DNA of 23,625 nucleotides, taken from positions 1 to 23,625 of the forward strand of contig JAYWIG010000354.1 of the NCBI GenBank assembly GCA_043789035.1. The letters run 5' to 3'. The notes beneath the pieces were generated by a model that saw only the letters and a program-made list of their open reading frames with translations, was not told the DNA's origin and did no database searches. The position numbers and the translations under genes were made by a program. Source of the DNA: JAYWIG01 sp043789035. GTDB taxonomy: Bacteria; Pseudomonadota; Gammaproteobacteria; Burkholderiales; Burkholderiaceae_E. Numbering within the stretch: the first letter of the stretch is position 1; every line of letters begins with the position of its first letter. Shown one piece after another: positions 6,376 to 14,033 of this stretch.

Positions 6376-9300
6376 TCTTTCTCAACAATGCGAGGCGCTA
6401 GTTTTGCTGGAATCTTGAAGCGTTTTGCAGCCGTTTGTACCTGCTCACTAAAGCTCTTATTTGGCTTTTCAACCGCACTCGTAAAGATGCTTGGTTTAAT
6501 CTTTGGTTTTACTTTCGGTACCACTTTGTCACCGGGTTTAGCAGCTGCTTTTTGAACCGGTACACAATCTTCTTTTGCTGGAGGGGCTTCTTCTACAAAG
6601 CCTTTAACCACTCTAGGCGTTTCGCTAAATGGGCTAGCAACAAGCGCTCCGGCTTGCTCTGGGATCACAGCCGAGCCTAACGCAAGTGCTGGCCTAGAAA
6701 GGAATAGCGGTGCAACAACCGGAACGGCATTGACTAAGGTACTCGAGGTCGCTGTTCTGCCAATCGGCACAACAACTAATGGCGCGAGAGGCGCTTCAAC
6801 AACACGCGGAGTCACAATTGGTGGAACAACTACAGGAGGGACAACGACAGGCGGTGCAGCTTTGGTGCCCTCCATTCGAATCGTAATTTGCGCGCAATCG
6901 CTACCGCCCTTGCCATCAGACACCATGTAGGTAAACACGTCCTGAACCTTCTGCCCTTGCGGTAAGTTTTGGGCAGCTGCATTGGGTTGGTAGGTGTAGG
7001 TGCCGTCGGGCTTTAAAGTTAAGGAGCCGTAAGTGCCCTCAATTGGCTTATTGACATTGGCCTGTTCGGCTGTCGATGCACGTATGCCCCCAGTTGCTGC
7101 TGGTAAGCAGTTTGGATCTTCTGTACCTGGGCGAACCCCAACGACGGTTAGTACATCACGCCGATCGGGATCGCCATCTTTGGTATCACCAAAAGTATTT
7201 CCTGTAATGGCACCGCCATTGGTGATAGTCGTCGTTGGCGTCGTTGTACGAATATCATCTTTAGCGATTGGCGCATCGTTTTGGCCACACACCTCAATCG
7301 TAATTTTGGCAGTGCTCACTGCGCCAGAAGGATCGCAAATCGTGTAGGTAAATGCGTCTTTTACCGTTTCACCATCCGACAATGATTGGCTAGCAGCGTT
7401 CGGTTGATAGATATAGTTTCCGTTTCGATCAATCGTAATACTGCCCCATGTGCCCGCGATAGCTGTTCCCACGCCACCACTGATACTTGCAGCGCCCAAG
7501 TCTCCGGCAGCAATACCTTGAACTTTAAGAGCGTCACCGTCAGGATCGCTATCAGCAACATCGCCGTTAAGGTTTCCAGCGATGGCTTTGCCATCATTCA
7601 GAGTGTCGTCTTCGCAGACCGTTCTAGTGTCGCTGCGAGCAACGGGGCCATCATTTAAACCACATAAATTAATCGTAATTGACGCAGTGCTTAAAAGGCC
7701 AGCCGTATCGCTCACGGTGTAGCGAAACACATCACTGACCTTTTGACCATCTTTTAGGCCTTGCGCCGCAGCATTTGGCGTATAACTGTAAGAGCCATCG
7801 CTCAAAATAGTGATGCTGCCCCATTGGCCAGCCACTGCCGTGCCTACATTGCCAGTGAGGTTACCAGTCGAATCTTTACTACCGACGCCAGCAATTTTTA
7901 AAGCGTCACCATCGGGGTCGGTGTCCCTAGCATCGCCTTGGGCATTGCCGCGAATGGCTTGGCCGTTGGTAAGCAAATCATCTTCGCAAATTTCGCGAAC
8001 ATCATTGTTGGCCACCGGCGGCCGATTTACAGGCGGTAGCGAACCTTCGCCACAGACAGTGATTGAAATAGTCGTGTTGGAAGTCAAGAAGCCGTTATCG
8101 CAGATCGTATAAGTGAAAACATCGCGACCAGATTGGCCTTGATACAACGCGATAGCGTTGGTATTTGGCGTGTAGGTGTAGCTTCCGTCACTACCCAAAA
8201 CTAAAGTGCCGAATTGGCCCACAATCGCTGAACCAACGCCGCCCGATACCGCGGAGCCTTGACTAACATCTCCAAGGGTTACGCCTGAGACTATAAAGCC
8301 TTCTCCCTCGGGGTCGCTGTCTGCTTTGTCACCCAACAGATTGCCTTTTACTGCTTGCCCATCATTGATGACTTCACTCTCGCAAAGTGTTCTTACATCG
8401 GCAACTGCTACAGGCGGAAGGTTGACGATAGGTTTCACGCCATAAATCCCAATACTGATTGTGGCCGTGTCTACAGCACTATGAATGTCGCAAATCGTGT
8501 AAGTAAAGACATCTGTTCTGTATTGCCCAACTAATAGGGCGAAGGCTGCAGCATTTGGTGTGTAGGAATAAACGCCCAAGTCATTAATTTGCAGAACACC
8601 CCACTGCCCTTGAATGGGCGAATTGGTGCCCGACAATATTGGGCCAGGAACATCACCGGCTTGAATGCCTGCGACGGTAAAACCGTCGCCATCAGGGTCA
8701 GAGTCGGCAGCATCGCCAAAAGTATTTCCGATCAGTGCTTGACCATCGTTAATCGTTTGGCCTGCTGAAATAATCCTCGCGTCATCTACAGCAATAGGCG
8801 CTTGATTTGTTGGTAATAGGTACTGGTAGCTGACATCTTCGAGCAATGCACTACCTACGGTAGAACTAGTCGCAACATCCCCCACCGTTGCTTCCAACTT
8901 CCAATCGCCACCCGCCGATGTGCCGCCGGTTTTGTTGGTTGATGCTGCCACATCGCGTTGGGTTGCGTCCGCCAAGGTTTTTAGAAAGTTAATGCCACGC
9001 GCATTAGAGCCTACATCGCAACCATACAGCAAAACATCTGCGCCAGCCTCGAGGCTCTCACCAAGTTGTGCAAACTCGCTATGCCTATCGGCCACTGTTT
9101 GAGCGTCTATCGCTCTATTGCCCAGCTGAATAATGCCAACGTCACCGTGCGAAAGAATGTGTAGGGAGCTATAGCATTGTTGATCTTTGTCGTTGTGGGA
9201 AAGTAATTGTTCGGCAATCTGTTGCAACCCATCTTTGTCTGCATCAAGCAGTAAAACGTCAACGTTTGCACCCAAGGTGTTGGTGAGTGAGGCCCAGTCT

Positions 9301-9587
9301 TGCACTGATGAATCGATCACCAATAATTCCCGCTTGCTCTCTGCAACCTTGAAAGCAGGCGTACTGATACCTCCGCGCTCTGGCGCAAAACGCGCTTCCA
9401 AGCCAGCGCGCACGTCATTGGTTGTCGCGTCCGCATGATGTCCATCAGCCGATGCGTCGGGGTGAATGCCCGCGACTAGTGCGGAACCGTCAAATAGTTG
9501 TCTTTGCTCAAGCTGAAAAAGATCGAGTTTTGTACCCATCGCGAAATCCTGCTGCGTCCTGCTAAGTGCTTGTTTTCTAAATATCAT
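6369..9587 (-). CDS. DUF4347 protein with five cadherin-like repeats
   Basis: This is a 1072-residue, probably surface or secreted protein. Residues 20-37 (LDLFQLEQRQLFDGSALV) resemble the LEPR-type N-terminal motif of large exported proteins. Residues about 88-257 match DUF4347, including LHILSHG (His147) and VLLYGCDVG (Cys190). Residues 262-906 are five tandem repeats of about 120-135 residues. Each has a DPDGD-like acidic loop (DPEGE in the second, DGDPDRR in the fifth), then G-x-(W/F/Y)-G, DG-Y-YTPN-like and DVFTYT-like blocks, as in VCBS/cadherin-like Ca-binding domains. Residues 907-945 are Pro/Val-rich. The tail is basic (VVPKVKPKIKPSI) and ends in cysteine. No RTX repeats or ordinary signal peptide are seen. 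An alternative ATG at 9539 has a better AGGA site, so the first 16 residues may not be translated. It overlaps the MATE gene. Adhesion or matrix function is inference. Confidence 0.85.
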   Translation of the reverse strand: MIFRKQALSRTQQDFAMGTKLDLFQLEQRQLFDGSALVAGIHPDASADGHHADATTNDVRAGLEARFAPERGGISTPAFKVAESKRELLVIDSSVQDWASLTNTLGANVDVLLLDADKDGLQQIAEQLLSHNDKDQQCYSSLHILSHGDVGIIQLGNRAIDAQTVADRHSEFAQLGESLEAGADVLLYGCDVGSNARGINFLKTLADATQRDVAASTNKTGGTSAGGDWKLEATVGDVATSSTVGSALLEDVSYQYLLPTNQAPIAVDDARIISAGQTINDGQALIGNTFGDAADSDPDGDGFTVAGIQAGDVPGPILSGTNSPIQGQWGVLQINDLGVYSYTPNAAAFALLVGQYRTDVFTYTICDIHSAVDTATISIGIYGVKPIVNLPPVAVADVRTLCESEVINDGQAVKGNLLGDKADSDPEGEGFIVSGVTLGDVSQGSAVSGGVGSAIVGQFGTLVLGSDGSYTYTPNTNAIALYQGQSGRDVFTYTICDNGFLTSNTTISITVCGEGSLPPVNRPPVANNDVREICEDDLLTNGQAIRGNAQGDARDTDPDGDALKIAGVGSKDSTGNLTGNVGTAVAGQWGSITILSDGSYSYTPNAAAQGLKDGQKVSDVFRYTVSDTAGLLSTASITINLCGLNDGPVARSDTRTVCEDDTLNDGKAIAGNLNGDVADSDPDGDALKVQGIAAGDLGAASISGGVGTAIAGTWGSITIDRNGNYIYQPNAASQSLSDGETVKDAFTYTICDPSGAVSTAKITIEVCGQNDAPIAKDDIRTTTPTTTITNGGAITGNTFGDTKDGDPDRRDVLTVVGVRPGTEDPNCLPAATGGIRASTAEQANVNKPIEGTYGSLTLKPDGTYTYQPNAAAQNLPQGQKVQDVFTYMVSDGKGGSDCAQITIRMEGTKAAPPVVVPPVVVPPIVTPRVVEAPLAPLVVVPIGRTATSSTLVNAVPVVAPLFLSRPALALGSAVIPEQAGALVASPFSETPRVVKGFVEEAPPAKEDCVPVQKAAAKPGDKVVPKVKPKIKPSIFTSAVEKPNKSFSEQVQTAAKRFKIPAKLAPRIVEKEC
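6870..8807 (-). repeat. Five tandem cadherin-like domain repeats within the DUF4347 gene
   Basis: Protein residues 262-384, 390-512, 521-642, 645-767 and 770-906 align as five repeats. The conserved core is NDGQAI-GN--GD--D-DPDGD, then GQWGSITI--DGSY-YTPNAAA, then GQ--DVFTYTICD. The fifth is longer because of an insertion around residues 820-845. The copies have diverged, so this is an old expansion. Repeats 2 to 4 each carry one cysteine near the start and one at the end; repeats 1 and 5 lack both. Confidence 0.85.
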
Positions 9588-9703
9588 TCTTACCCGGAGT
9601 GTAACTTGATTTAGTTGCAGTTTTTGTGTGCTTTTACATACTTTACACGCGGGTTTTCAAGGCTTAACGTACTGGCCGAACTGAAAGAAGATCCTTCTAA
9701 GCA

Positions 9704-9718
9704 CCGTTACAATAACGG
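9704..9718. promoter_or_regulatory. Short palindrome upstream of the acyl-CoA dehydrogenase operon
   Basis: CCGTTA at 9704-9709 and TAACGG at 9713-9718 form a perfect inverted repeat around CAA. It sits about 100 bp before the GTG start of the first acyl-CoA dehydrogenase, in the divergent gap with the DUF4347 gene. It could be an operator, but 6-bp arms also arise by chance. Confidence 0.25.
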
Positions 9719-9815
9719 GAAAGGTTTCGCTAAAACGAAAGCATAATTTTGCGCTTTGCCATCGCTGGCATCATTACACAGTAAAAATAATCATAGGTAT
9801 GACGGAGAAATAATC

Positions 9816-11000
9816 GTGGATCTCAACTATTCGACCGAAGAAGAGGCATTTCGCAAAGAAGTGCGTACCTGGCTAGACGCCAATATTCCTGCTGATTTAC
9901 GCCAAAAAGTGCTGCGTTATGAGGAATTGGGCAAGGAAGGTTTGTTGACTTGGCACAAAATCTTGGCCAAAAAAGGTTGGGTTGCCCCAAGCTGGCCTGC
10001 TGAATGGGGCGGCACTGATTGGTCGGTGGTTCAGCGCTATATTTTCGAGGAAGAAATGGCTGTTGCTGGTGCGCCGCCTTTGATTCCGTTTGGCTTGACG
10101 ATGTGCGCTCAAGTGTTATTGAAGTTTGGTTCGGCAGAGCAGAAAAAACGCTTCTTACCTCGAATCTATGATGGCGAGGATTTTTGGTGCCAAGGCTACT
10201 CAGAACCGGGTTCAGGCTCTGACTTAGCATCGCTCAAGTGCCGTGCTGATCTGAAAGGCGACCATTACGTCGTTAATGGCCAAAAGATCTGGACAACCTT
10301 AGCGCAGCATGCCGATTGGATTTTCTGCTTAGTGCGCACCGATTCAAGCGCTGAGAAGCGCCAAGATGGTATTAGCTTTTTACTCATCGATATGAAAACT
10401 CCCGGTATCACGGTTCGACCGCTGATATTGCTGGACGAAGCGCATGAAGTGAATGAGGTGTTTTTCGATGATGTGAAAGTGCCAATCGAGAATCTGGTTC
10501 ACGATGAAGGCAAAGGCTGGACGGTTGCTAAGTATTTGCTTGGTCACGAGCGCTTAAATACAGGCCGCGTGGGTGGCTCGCGCCGTGAATTGGGCAAGCT
10601 CAAAGACATGGCCGCGATGACCAAAACCGAAGACGGCAAATCGTTGATGGAGGACATTCGCTTCCTCGATAAAGTGTCACGCGTTGAAATCGAATTGATG
10701 GCGCTAGAAATTACGAATATGCGCTTTCTCGATGAAATGCGCCGCACGGGGCAGCCGCCCGGGCCAGATGTATCAATGTTGAAAATTCGCGGTACTGAAA
10801 TTCAGCAAGCGTTGACTGAGCTCACCATGCAGGTTGCTGGGCCGCAAGCGCAGAGCTTTAAGCCTATCGAATATGCCGACTTCGATGAATTCACTGCGTC
10901 GCTTGCGCCGCGTTATTTCAACTTTAGAAAAACGAGTATTTACGCTGGTTCGAATGAAATTCAGCGCAATATTATTTCTAAGATGGGCTTGGGGTTATAA
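9816..11000 (+). CDS. Acyl-CoA dehydrogenase, PimC-like large subunit
   Basis: This 394-residue FAD enzyme family member catalyses alpha,beta-dehydrogenation of acyl-CoA. The N-terminal domain starts MDLNYSTEEEAFRKEVR. The FAD and substrate region shows GYSEPGSGSDLASLKCRA near residues 127-143 and VVNGQKIWTT near 152-161. The C-terminal signature is IYAGSNEIQRNI. In medium-chain enzymes the base is a glutamate just after the tyrosine of this block; here that residue is Ala377. That is typical of subunits of heteromeric dehydrogenases such as pimeloyl-CoA dehydrogenase (PimC) and FadE26/27-type pairs. The GTG at 9816 is chosen because GGAG lies 8 nt upstream and the protein then begins at the conserved MDLNY. 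The second subunit follows after 2 bp. The substrate is inferred only. Confidence 0.88.
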   Translation: MDLNYSTEEEAFRKEVRTWLDANIPADLRQKVLRYEELGKEGLLTWHKILAKKGWVAPSWPAEWGGTDWSVVQRYIFEEEMAVAGAPPLIPFGLTMCAQVLLKFGSAEQKKRFLPRIYDGEDFWCQGYSEPGSGSDLASLKCRADLKGDHYVVNGQKIWTTLAQHADWIFCLVRTDSSAEKRQDGISFLLIDMKTPGITVRPLILLDEAHEVNEVFFDDVKVPIENLVHDEGKGWTVAKYLLGHERLNTGRVGGSRRELGKLKDMAAMTKTEDGKSLMEDIRFLDKVSRVEIELMALEITNMRFLDEMRRTGQPPGPDVSMLKIRGTEIQQALTELTMQVAGPQAQSFKPIEYADFDEFTASLAPRYFNFRKTSIYAGSNEIQRNIISKMGLGL

Positions 11001-11002
11001 AC

Positions 11003-12130
11003 ATGGATTTTCGATTAAATGACGAGCAGCAACAACTTGCTGAAAGTATTAAGAAGTTTCTTGCTAAAGATTACTCATTCGATCAACGCAAAGCGATTCT
11101 TGCCACCCCGACTGGCATAAGCGACAAAGTGTGGGCGACTCTTGCAGAGATGGGCGTATTAGCGATTAGTTTGCCTGAAGCCGCGGGTGGTTTCGGTGGT
11201 GGTACGGTAGATTTAATGAGTGCGATGGAAGCTGCGGGTGACGTTGCCTTAGTGGAGCCTTTGCTCAGTACGTTGGTGGCATCTCACATCCTTGCTACCG
11301 ACTCTGCGCACACCGCTACTTTGGAAGCGGTGGGAGCTGGTGAATGTAAGTTAGCGTGGGCACATGGCGAAGCAGAGAGCCGCTATAGCCTCACCCAAGT
11401 TAGCTGTACTGCAAAAGCGACCGCGACGGGCTATGAGTTAAACGGCGCGAAATCCGTAGTGTTGCATGCGCCATTGGCTAATAAAATCGTTGTAACAGCG
11501 AGAACTTCTGGCCAAGGTGCTCAGGGTTTGAGCCTATTCTTAGTTGATGCAAATGCTGCAGGCGTGAAGATGAAAACTTATCGCACGGTTGATAATTTAC
11601 GCGCTGCAGATATTGATTTTTCTGGCGTGCAGCTGGCAAAGTCTGCTCTTATCGGCACAGAAGGCGAAGCGTTTGCCCTTATTAACGAAGCGATGGATTT
11701 TGCCAATGCTTTGATCTGCGCTGAGGCCGTCGGTGCCATGCGTGCTGCAAACGATAGTACGTTGGAGTACTTAAAAACCCGTAAGCAATTCGGCGTGCCC
11801 ATTGGTGCCTTCCAAGCATTGCAGCATCGCATGGTGGAAATGAAGATTCACGCAGAACAGGCCAGTTCAATGGCGTTACTCGCCTGCACAAAAATGGATG
11901 CTTGGGCAGTCGGGCAAATTACGCCCGCTGAGCGCTCGCGTTTAGTGTCGGCTGCAAAGGTGAAAGTGGCAGATGCTGCTCGCATTGTTGGCCAAGAAGC
12001 GATTCAATTGCACGGTGGTATGGGCTTAACGCAAGAAATGAAAATAGCGCACACCTTCAAGCGACTGACGATGATTTGCCAGCAGTACGGTGATGCTGAT
12101 TTCCACTTGAAGCGTTTTGCCGCCGTTTAA
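11003..12130 (+). CDS. Acyl-CoA dehydrogenase, PimD-like small subunit
   Basis: The 375-residue partner of the preceding dehydrogenase begins MDFRLNDEQQQLAESIKKFL, as PimD-type subunits do. It carries the acyl-CoA dehydrogenase blocks GVLAISLPEAAGGFGGG, YELNGAKSVV, EYLKTRKQFGVPIGAFQALQ and QLHGGMGLTQEMKIAH. The middle-domain SEPGSGSD-type motif of the large subunit is absent, which fits division of labour in a heterotetramer. The helix LICAEAVGAM carries a glutamate that could act as the catalytic base, but I cannot align it with certainty. The ATG is 2 bp after the large-subunit stop. It is followed by a VOC gene 22 bp downstream. Pimeloyl-CoA or another dicarboxyl- or alicyclic-CoA is the family-based guess for substrate. 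Confidence 0.85.
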   Translation: MDFRLNDEQQQLAESIKKFLAKDYSFDQRKAILATPTGISDKVWATLAEMGVLAISLPEAAGGFGGGTVDLMSAMEAAGDVALVEPLLSTLVASHILATDSAHTATLEAVGAGECKLAWAHGEAESRYSLTQVSCTAKATATGYELNGAKSVVLHAPLANKIVVTARTSGQGAQGLSLFLVDANAAGVKMKTYRTVDNLRAADIDFSGVQLAKSALIGTEGEAFALINEAMDFANALICAEAVGAMRAANDSTLEYLKTRKQFGVPIGAFQALQHRMVEMKIHAEQASSMALLACTKMDAWAVGQITPAERSRLVSAAKVKVADAARIVGQEAIQLHGGMGLTQEMKIAHTFKRLTMICQQYGDADFHLKRFAAV

Positions 12131-12152
12131 ACTTAAAACTGTAAAACAAAAG

Positions 12153-12605
12153 ATGCAACCTACTCAAACGACGTCGATTACCGGCAAAGCGATTCCCCTA
12201 TTCCACCTAGCATTTCCCGTCAAAAGCTTAAATTCAGCTCGCCAGTTTTACGGCGATTTGCTCGGCTGCCCAGAGGGTCGAAGCTCCAACGAATGGGTTG
12301 ACTTCAATTTTTATGGTCACCAGATCGTTGCGCATTTGTCGCCCGGTGAAGCTGGTCATAACCACACCAGTGCGGTCGATGGCGACAACGTGCCGGTGCG
12401 ACACTTCGGGGCCATTTTGCCGATGGCTGACTGGGAAGTTTTGTCGGAAAAACTCAAAGATGCAGGCACAAAGTTTGTAATCGAACCGCATATTCGTTTT
12501 AAAGGCCAAGTAGGCGAACAAGCCACCATGTTCTTTTTGGATCCTTGCGGCAACGCGCTCGAATTCAAAGCCTTCGGAGATTTAGGTCAAGTGTTTGCCA
12601 AGTAG
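12153..12605 (+). CDS. VOC (glyoxalase/dioxygenase) family protein
   Basis: The 150-residue product has the paired beta-alpha-beta-beta-beta motifs of the vicinal oxygen chelate fold: IPLFHLAFPVKSLNSARQFY at the start and EQATMFFLDPCGNALEFKA at the end. Probable metal ligands are His18 (FHLAF), His84 (PVRHFG) and Glu137 (ALEFK). Family members include dioxygenases, lyases and epimerases, and the substrate is not readable here. The ATG at 12153 is preferred over an upstream in-frame TTG at 12117, which overlaps the dehydrogenase gene. Its ribosome site is weak, so coupling to the upstream genes is likely. It sits between an acyl-CoA dehydrogenase pair and an EamA exporter on the same strand. 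Confidence 0.8.
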   Translation: MQPTQTTSITGKAIPLFHLAFPVKSLNSARQFYGDLLGCPEGRSSNEWVDFNFYGHQIVAHLSPGEAGHNHTSAVDGDNVPVRHFGAILPMADWEVLSEKLKDAGTKFVIEPHIRFKGQVGEQATMFFLDPCGNALEFKAFGDLGQVFAK

Positions 12606-13515
12606 TTTGAGTCAACCAAAACTTCAGTATTGGTTTGAGGCGCTTGCCGTTGTTCTGATCTGGACATCGTTTATTGTCTTAGCGCGCTTCGCCGTAAAGC
12701 GCACCTTTACCCCTTACGACTTAATGTTTCTACGCTTTGCCTTTGCGGCGGGCGCTTCAGCCTGCATTGTTGCGTGGCGCTTAAAACAGGGCGAAAAACC
12801 TTTCAGCGGTACACCGTTTTATCAAATGTTGTGGCTTGGGTTTTTCGGGGGTGTCGGCATGACGGTGGTGGCGTTCATTGCATTTTCATACGCACCTGCT
12901 GCGCATGGCGCTGTGCTAATGCCCGGCACTTTACCTTTTTCGGCTGCGTTATTTGGTTGGGCCATCTTGGGTGAAAAGGTCGTAGGGCGAAAGCTGCTCG
13001 GGTTAGGTTTTATCCTGCTCGGCATTTTGTTTATGGCCTACCAAGCCTTTACCGGCGTTCCGCATAGCGCCCAATCTTGGAAGGGCGATTTAATGTTCCC
13101 GTTCGCTGCTGGTTCTTGGGCAATGTACATGGTGCTTAGTCGCAAATGGGGGGTTAAGCCGCTCGATGCGATTGTGATTATTCCGCTCATGGCAATGCTT
13201 TTGTTCGCACCGATTTACGTTGCCTTCCTGCCTAAAAATCTTGCCGCCACCTCATGGTCAGACATTATCTTTCACGGTGCCTTTCAAGGCTGGTTTGCGT
13301 TCATGCTTGCCACTTGGATTTTTATGCGAGTGATGAAGGTTTTTGGGCCGGTAAAAACCACCATGCTCACTGCATGGGCTCCAGCTTTGGCTGCTATTGC
13401 GGCAGTACCTTTACTCGATGAGCCACTGACGATTTGGGTTGCGGCTGGTTTGGTGTGTGTATCGCTTGGAACGATTGTCGGAGTTATGCCTTCTAAGGCC
13501 GTGGTTGCGACGTAA
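12595..13515 (+). CDS. EamA/DMT family transporter
   Basis: This is a roughly 306-residue inner-membrane protein of the drug/metabolite transporter superfamily with two EamA domains and about ten helices. The first half shows LIWTSFIVLARFAVKRTFTPYDLMFLR and PAAHGAVLMPGTLPFSAALFGWAILGEKVVGRKLLG. The second shows MFPFAAGSWAMYMVLSRKWG and VFGPVKTTMLTAWAPALAAIAAVPLLDEPLT. No ATG is available at the N-terminus. A TTG at 12595 with AGG 8 nt upstream is the best start and overlaps the end of the VOC gene by 11 bp; a TTG at 12607 is an alternative. The 3' end overlaps the convergent membrane-protein gene by 23 bp. Family members move amino acids or metabolites, often outward. Confidence 0.85.
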   Translation: MPSSLSQPKLQYWFEALAVVLIWTSFIVLARFAVKRTFTPYDLMFLRFAFAAGASACIVAWRLKQGEKPFSGTPFYQMLWLGFFGGVGMTVVAFIAFSYAPAAHGAVLMPGTLPFSAALFGWAILGEKVVGRKLLGLGFILLGILFMAYQAFTGVPHSAQSWKGDLMFPFAAGSWAMYMVLSRKWGVKPLDAIVIIPLMAMLLFAPIYVAFLPKNLAATSWSDIIFHGAFQGWFAFMLATWIFMRVMKVFGPVKTTMLTAWAPALAAIAAVPLLDEPLTIWVAAGLVCVSLGTIVGVMPSKAVVAT

Positions 13516-13996
13516 ACTTGGCTCGTATCCATGTTTTAGTATTCGATAGTCGACGTCGGATAAATCTATAGCTAATGCTGGTCTTAATTAGCTCATAAAT
13601 TCGAGCCCTGAGCGTCCAGAATTTTCCGCGTAGTGACACAAACCATGCAAGTTTTGCCAGTGCTGGTTCTGTGAGGGAATACACCCAAGCGGCCGCACCG
13701 GTACCCACTACTTTAGCCACAATAAATATACCCAACCCGGCTATTTTTTGGCCTTGTGCAATTAAATACAGGCCGAAAAACTTAAACGGGAACAGCACCA
13801 AAATCGGAATGGCAAAACACAACAACGCTGCGTATGGCGGCAATTGCGCGGTTTTCTTTTCCACCCATCGAACCCATGCCCAGCGTTTAAAGCCATTGAG
13901 ATAGTTAAGTAGCGGGTGCCACAGCCATTCTTCCAAAAAAAGAATCAGGCCTAAGAGCCAAATGAAAGGTGCCGCTATGATTCGTTTAAAGTTCAT
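13493..13996 (-). CDS. Small membrane protein of unknown function
   Basis: The 167-residue product has an N-terminal hydrophobic segment (FIWLLGLILFLEEWLW), a tryptophan-rich loop (FKRWAWVRWVEKK) and two more membrane segments (YAALLCFAIPILVLFPFKFFGLYLI and GLGIFIVAKVVGTGAAAWVYSL). A strongly basic cytoplasmic-type tail follows (RARIYELIKTSISYRFIRRRL). I do not know a named function for it, although similar proteins annotated as hypothetical seem common in proteobacteria. It starts at an ATG divergent from the DUF2855 gene with a 37-bp gap. Its 3' end overlaps the EamA gene on the other strand. Confidence 0.75.
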   Translation of the reverse strand: MNFKRIIAAPFIWLLGLILFLEEWLWHPLLNYLNGFKRWAWVRWVEKKTAQLPPYAALLCFAIPILVLFPFKFFGLYLIAQGQKIAGLGIFIVAKVVGTGAAAWVYSLTEPALAKLAWFVSLRGKFWTLRARIYELIKTSISYRFIRRRLSNTKTWIRAKFTSQPRP

Positions 13997-14033
13997 TTAG
14001 TAAAACGTCTAAATTTCATTTGGAGATCATCTC

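Noticed and set aside
6700..6930. Plus-strand frame rich in Gly and Thr opposite the repeat-protein gene
   Set aside because: It is the complement of the Pro/Val-rich spacer of the DUF4347 protein and has no independent support.
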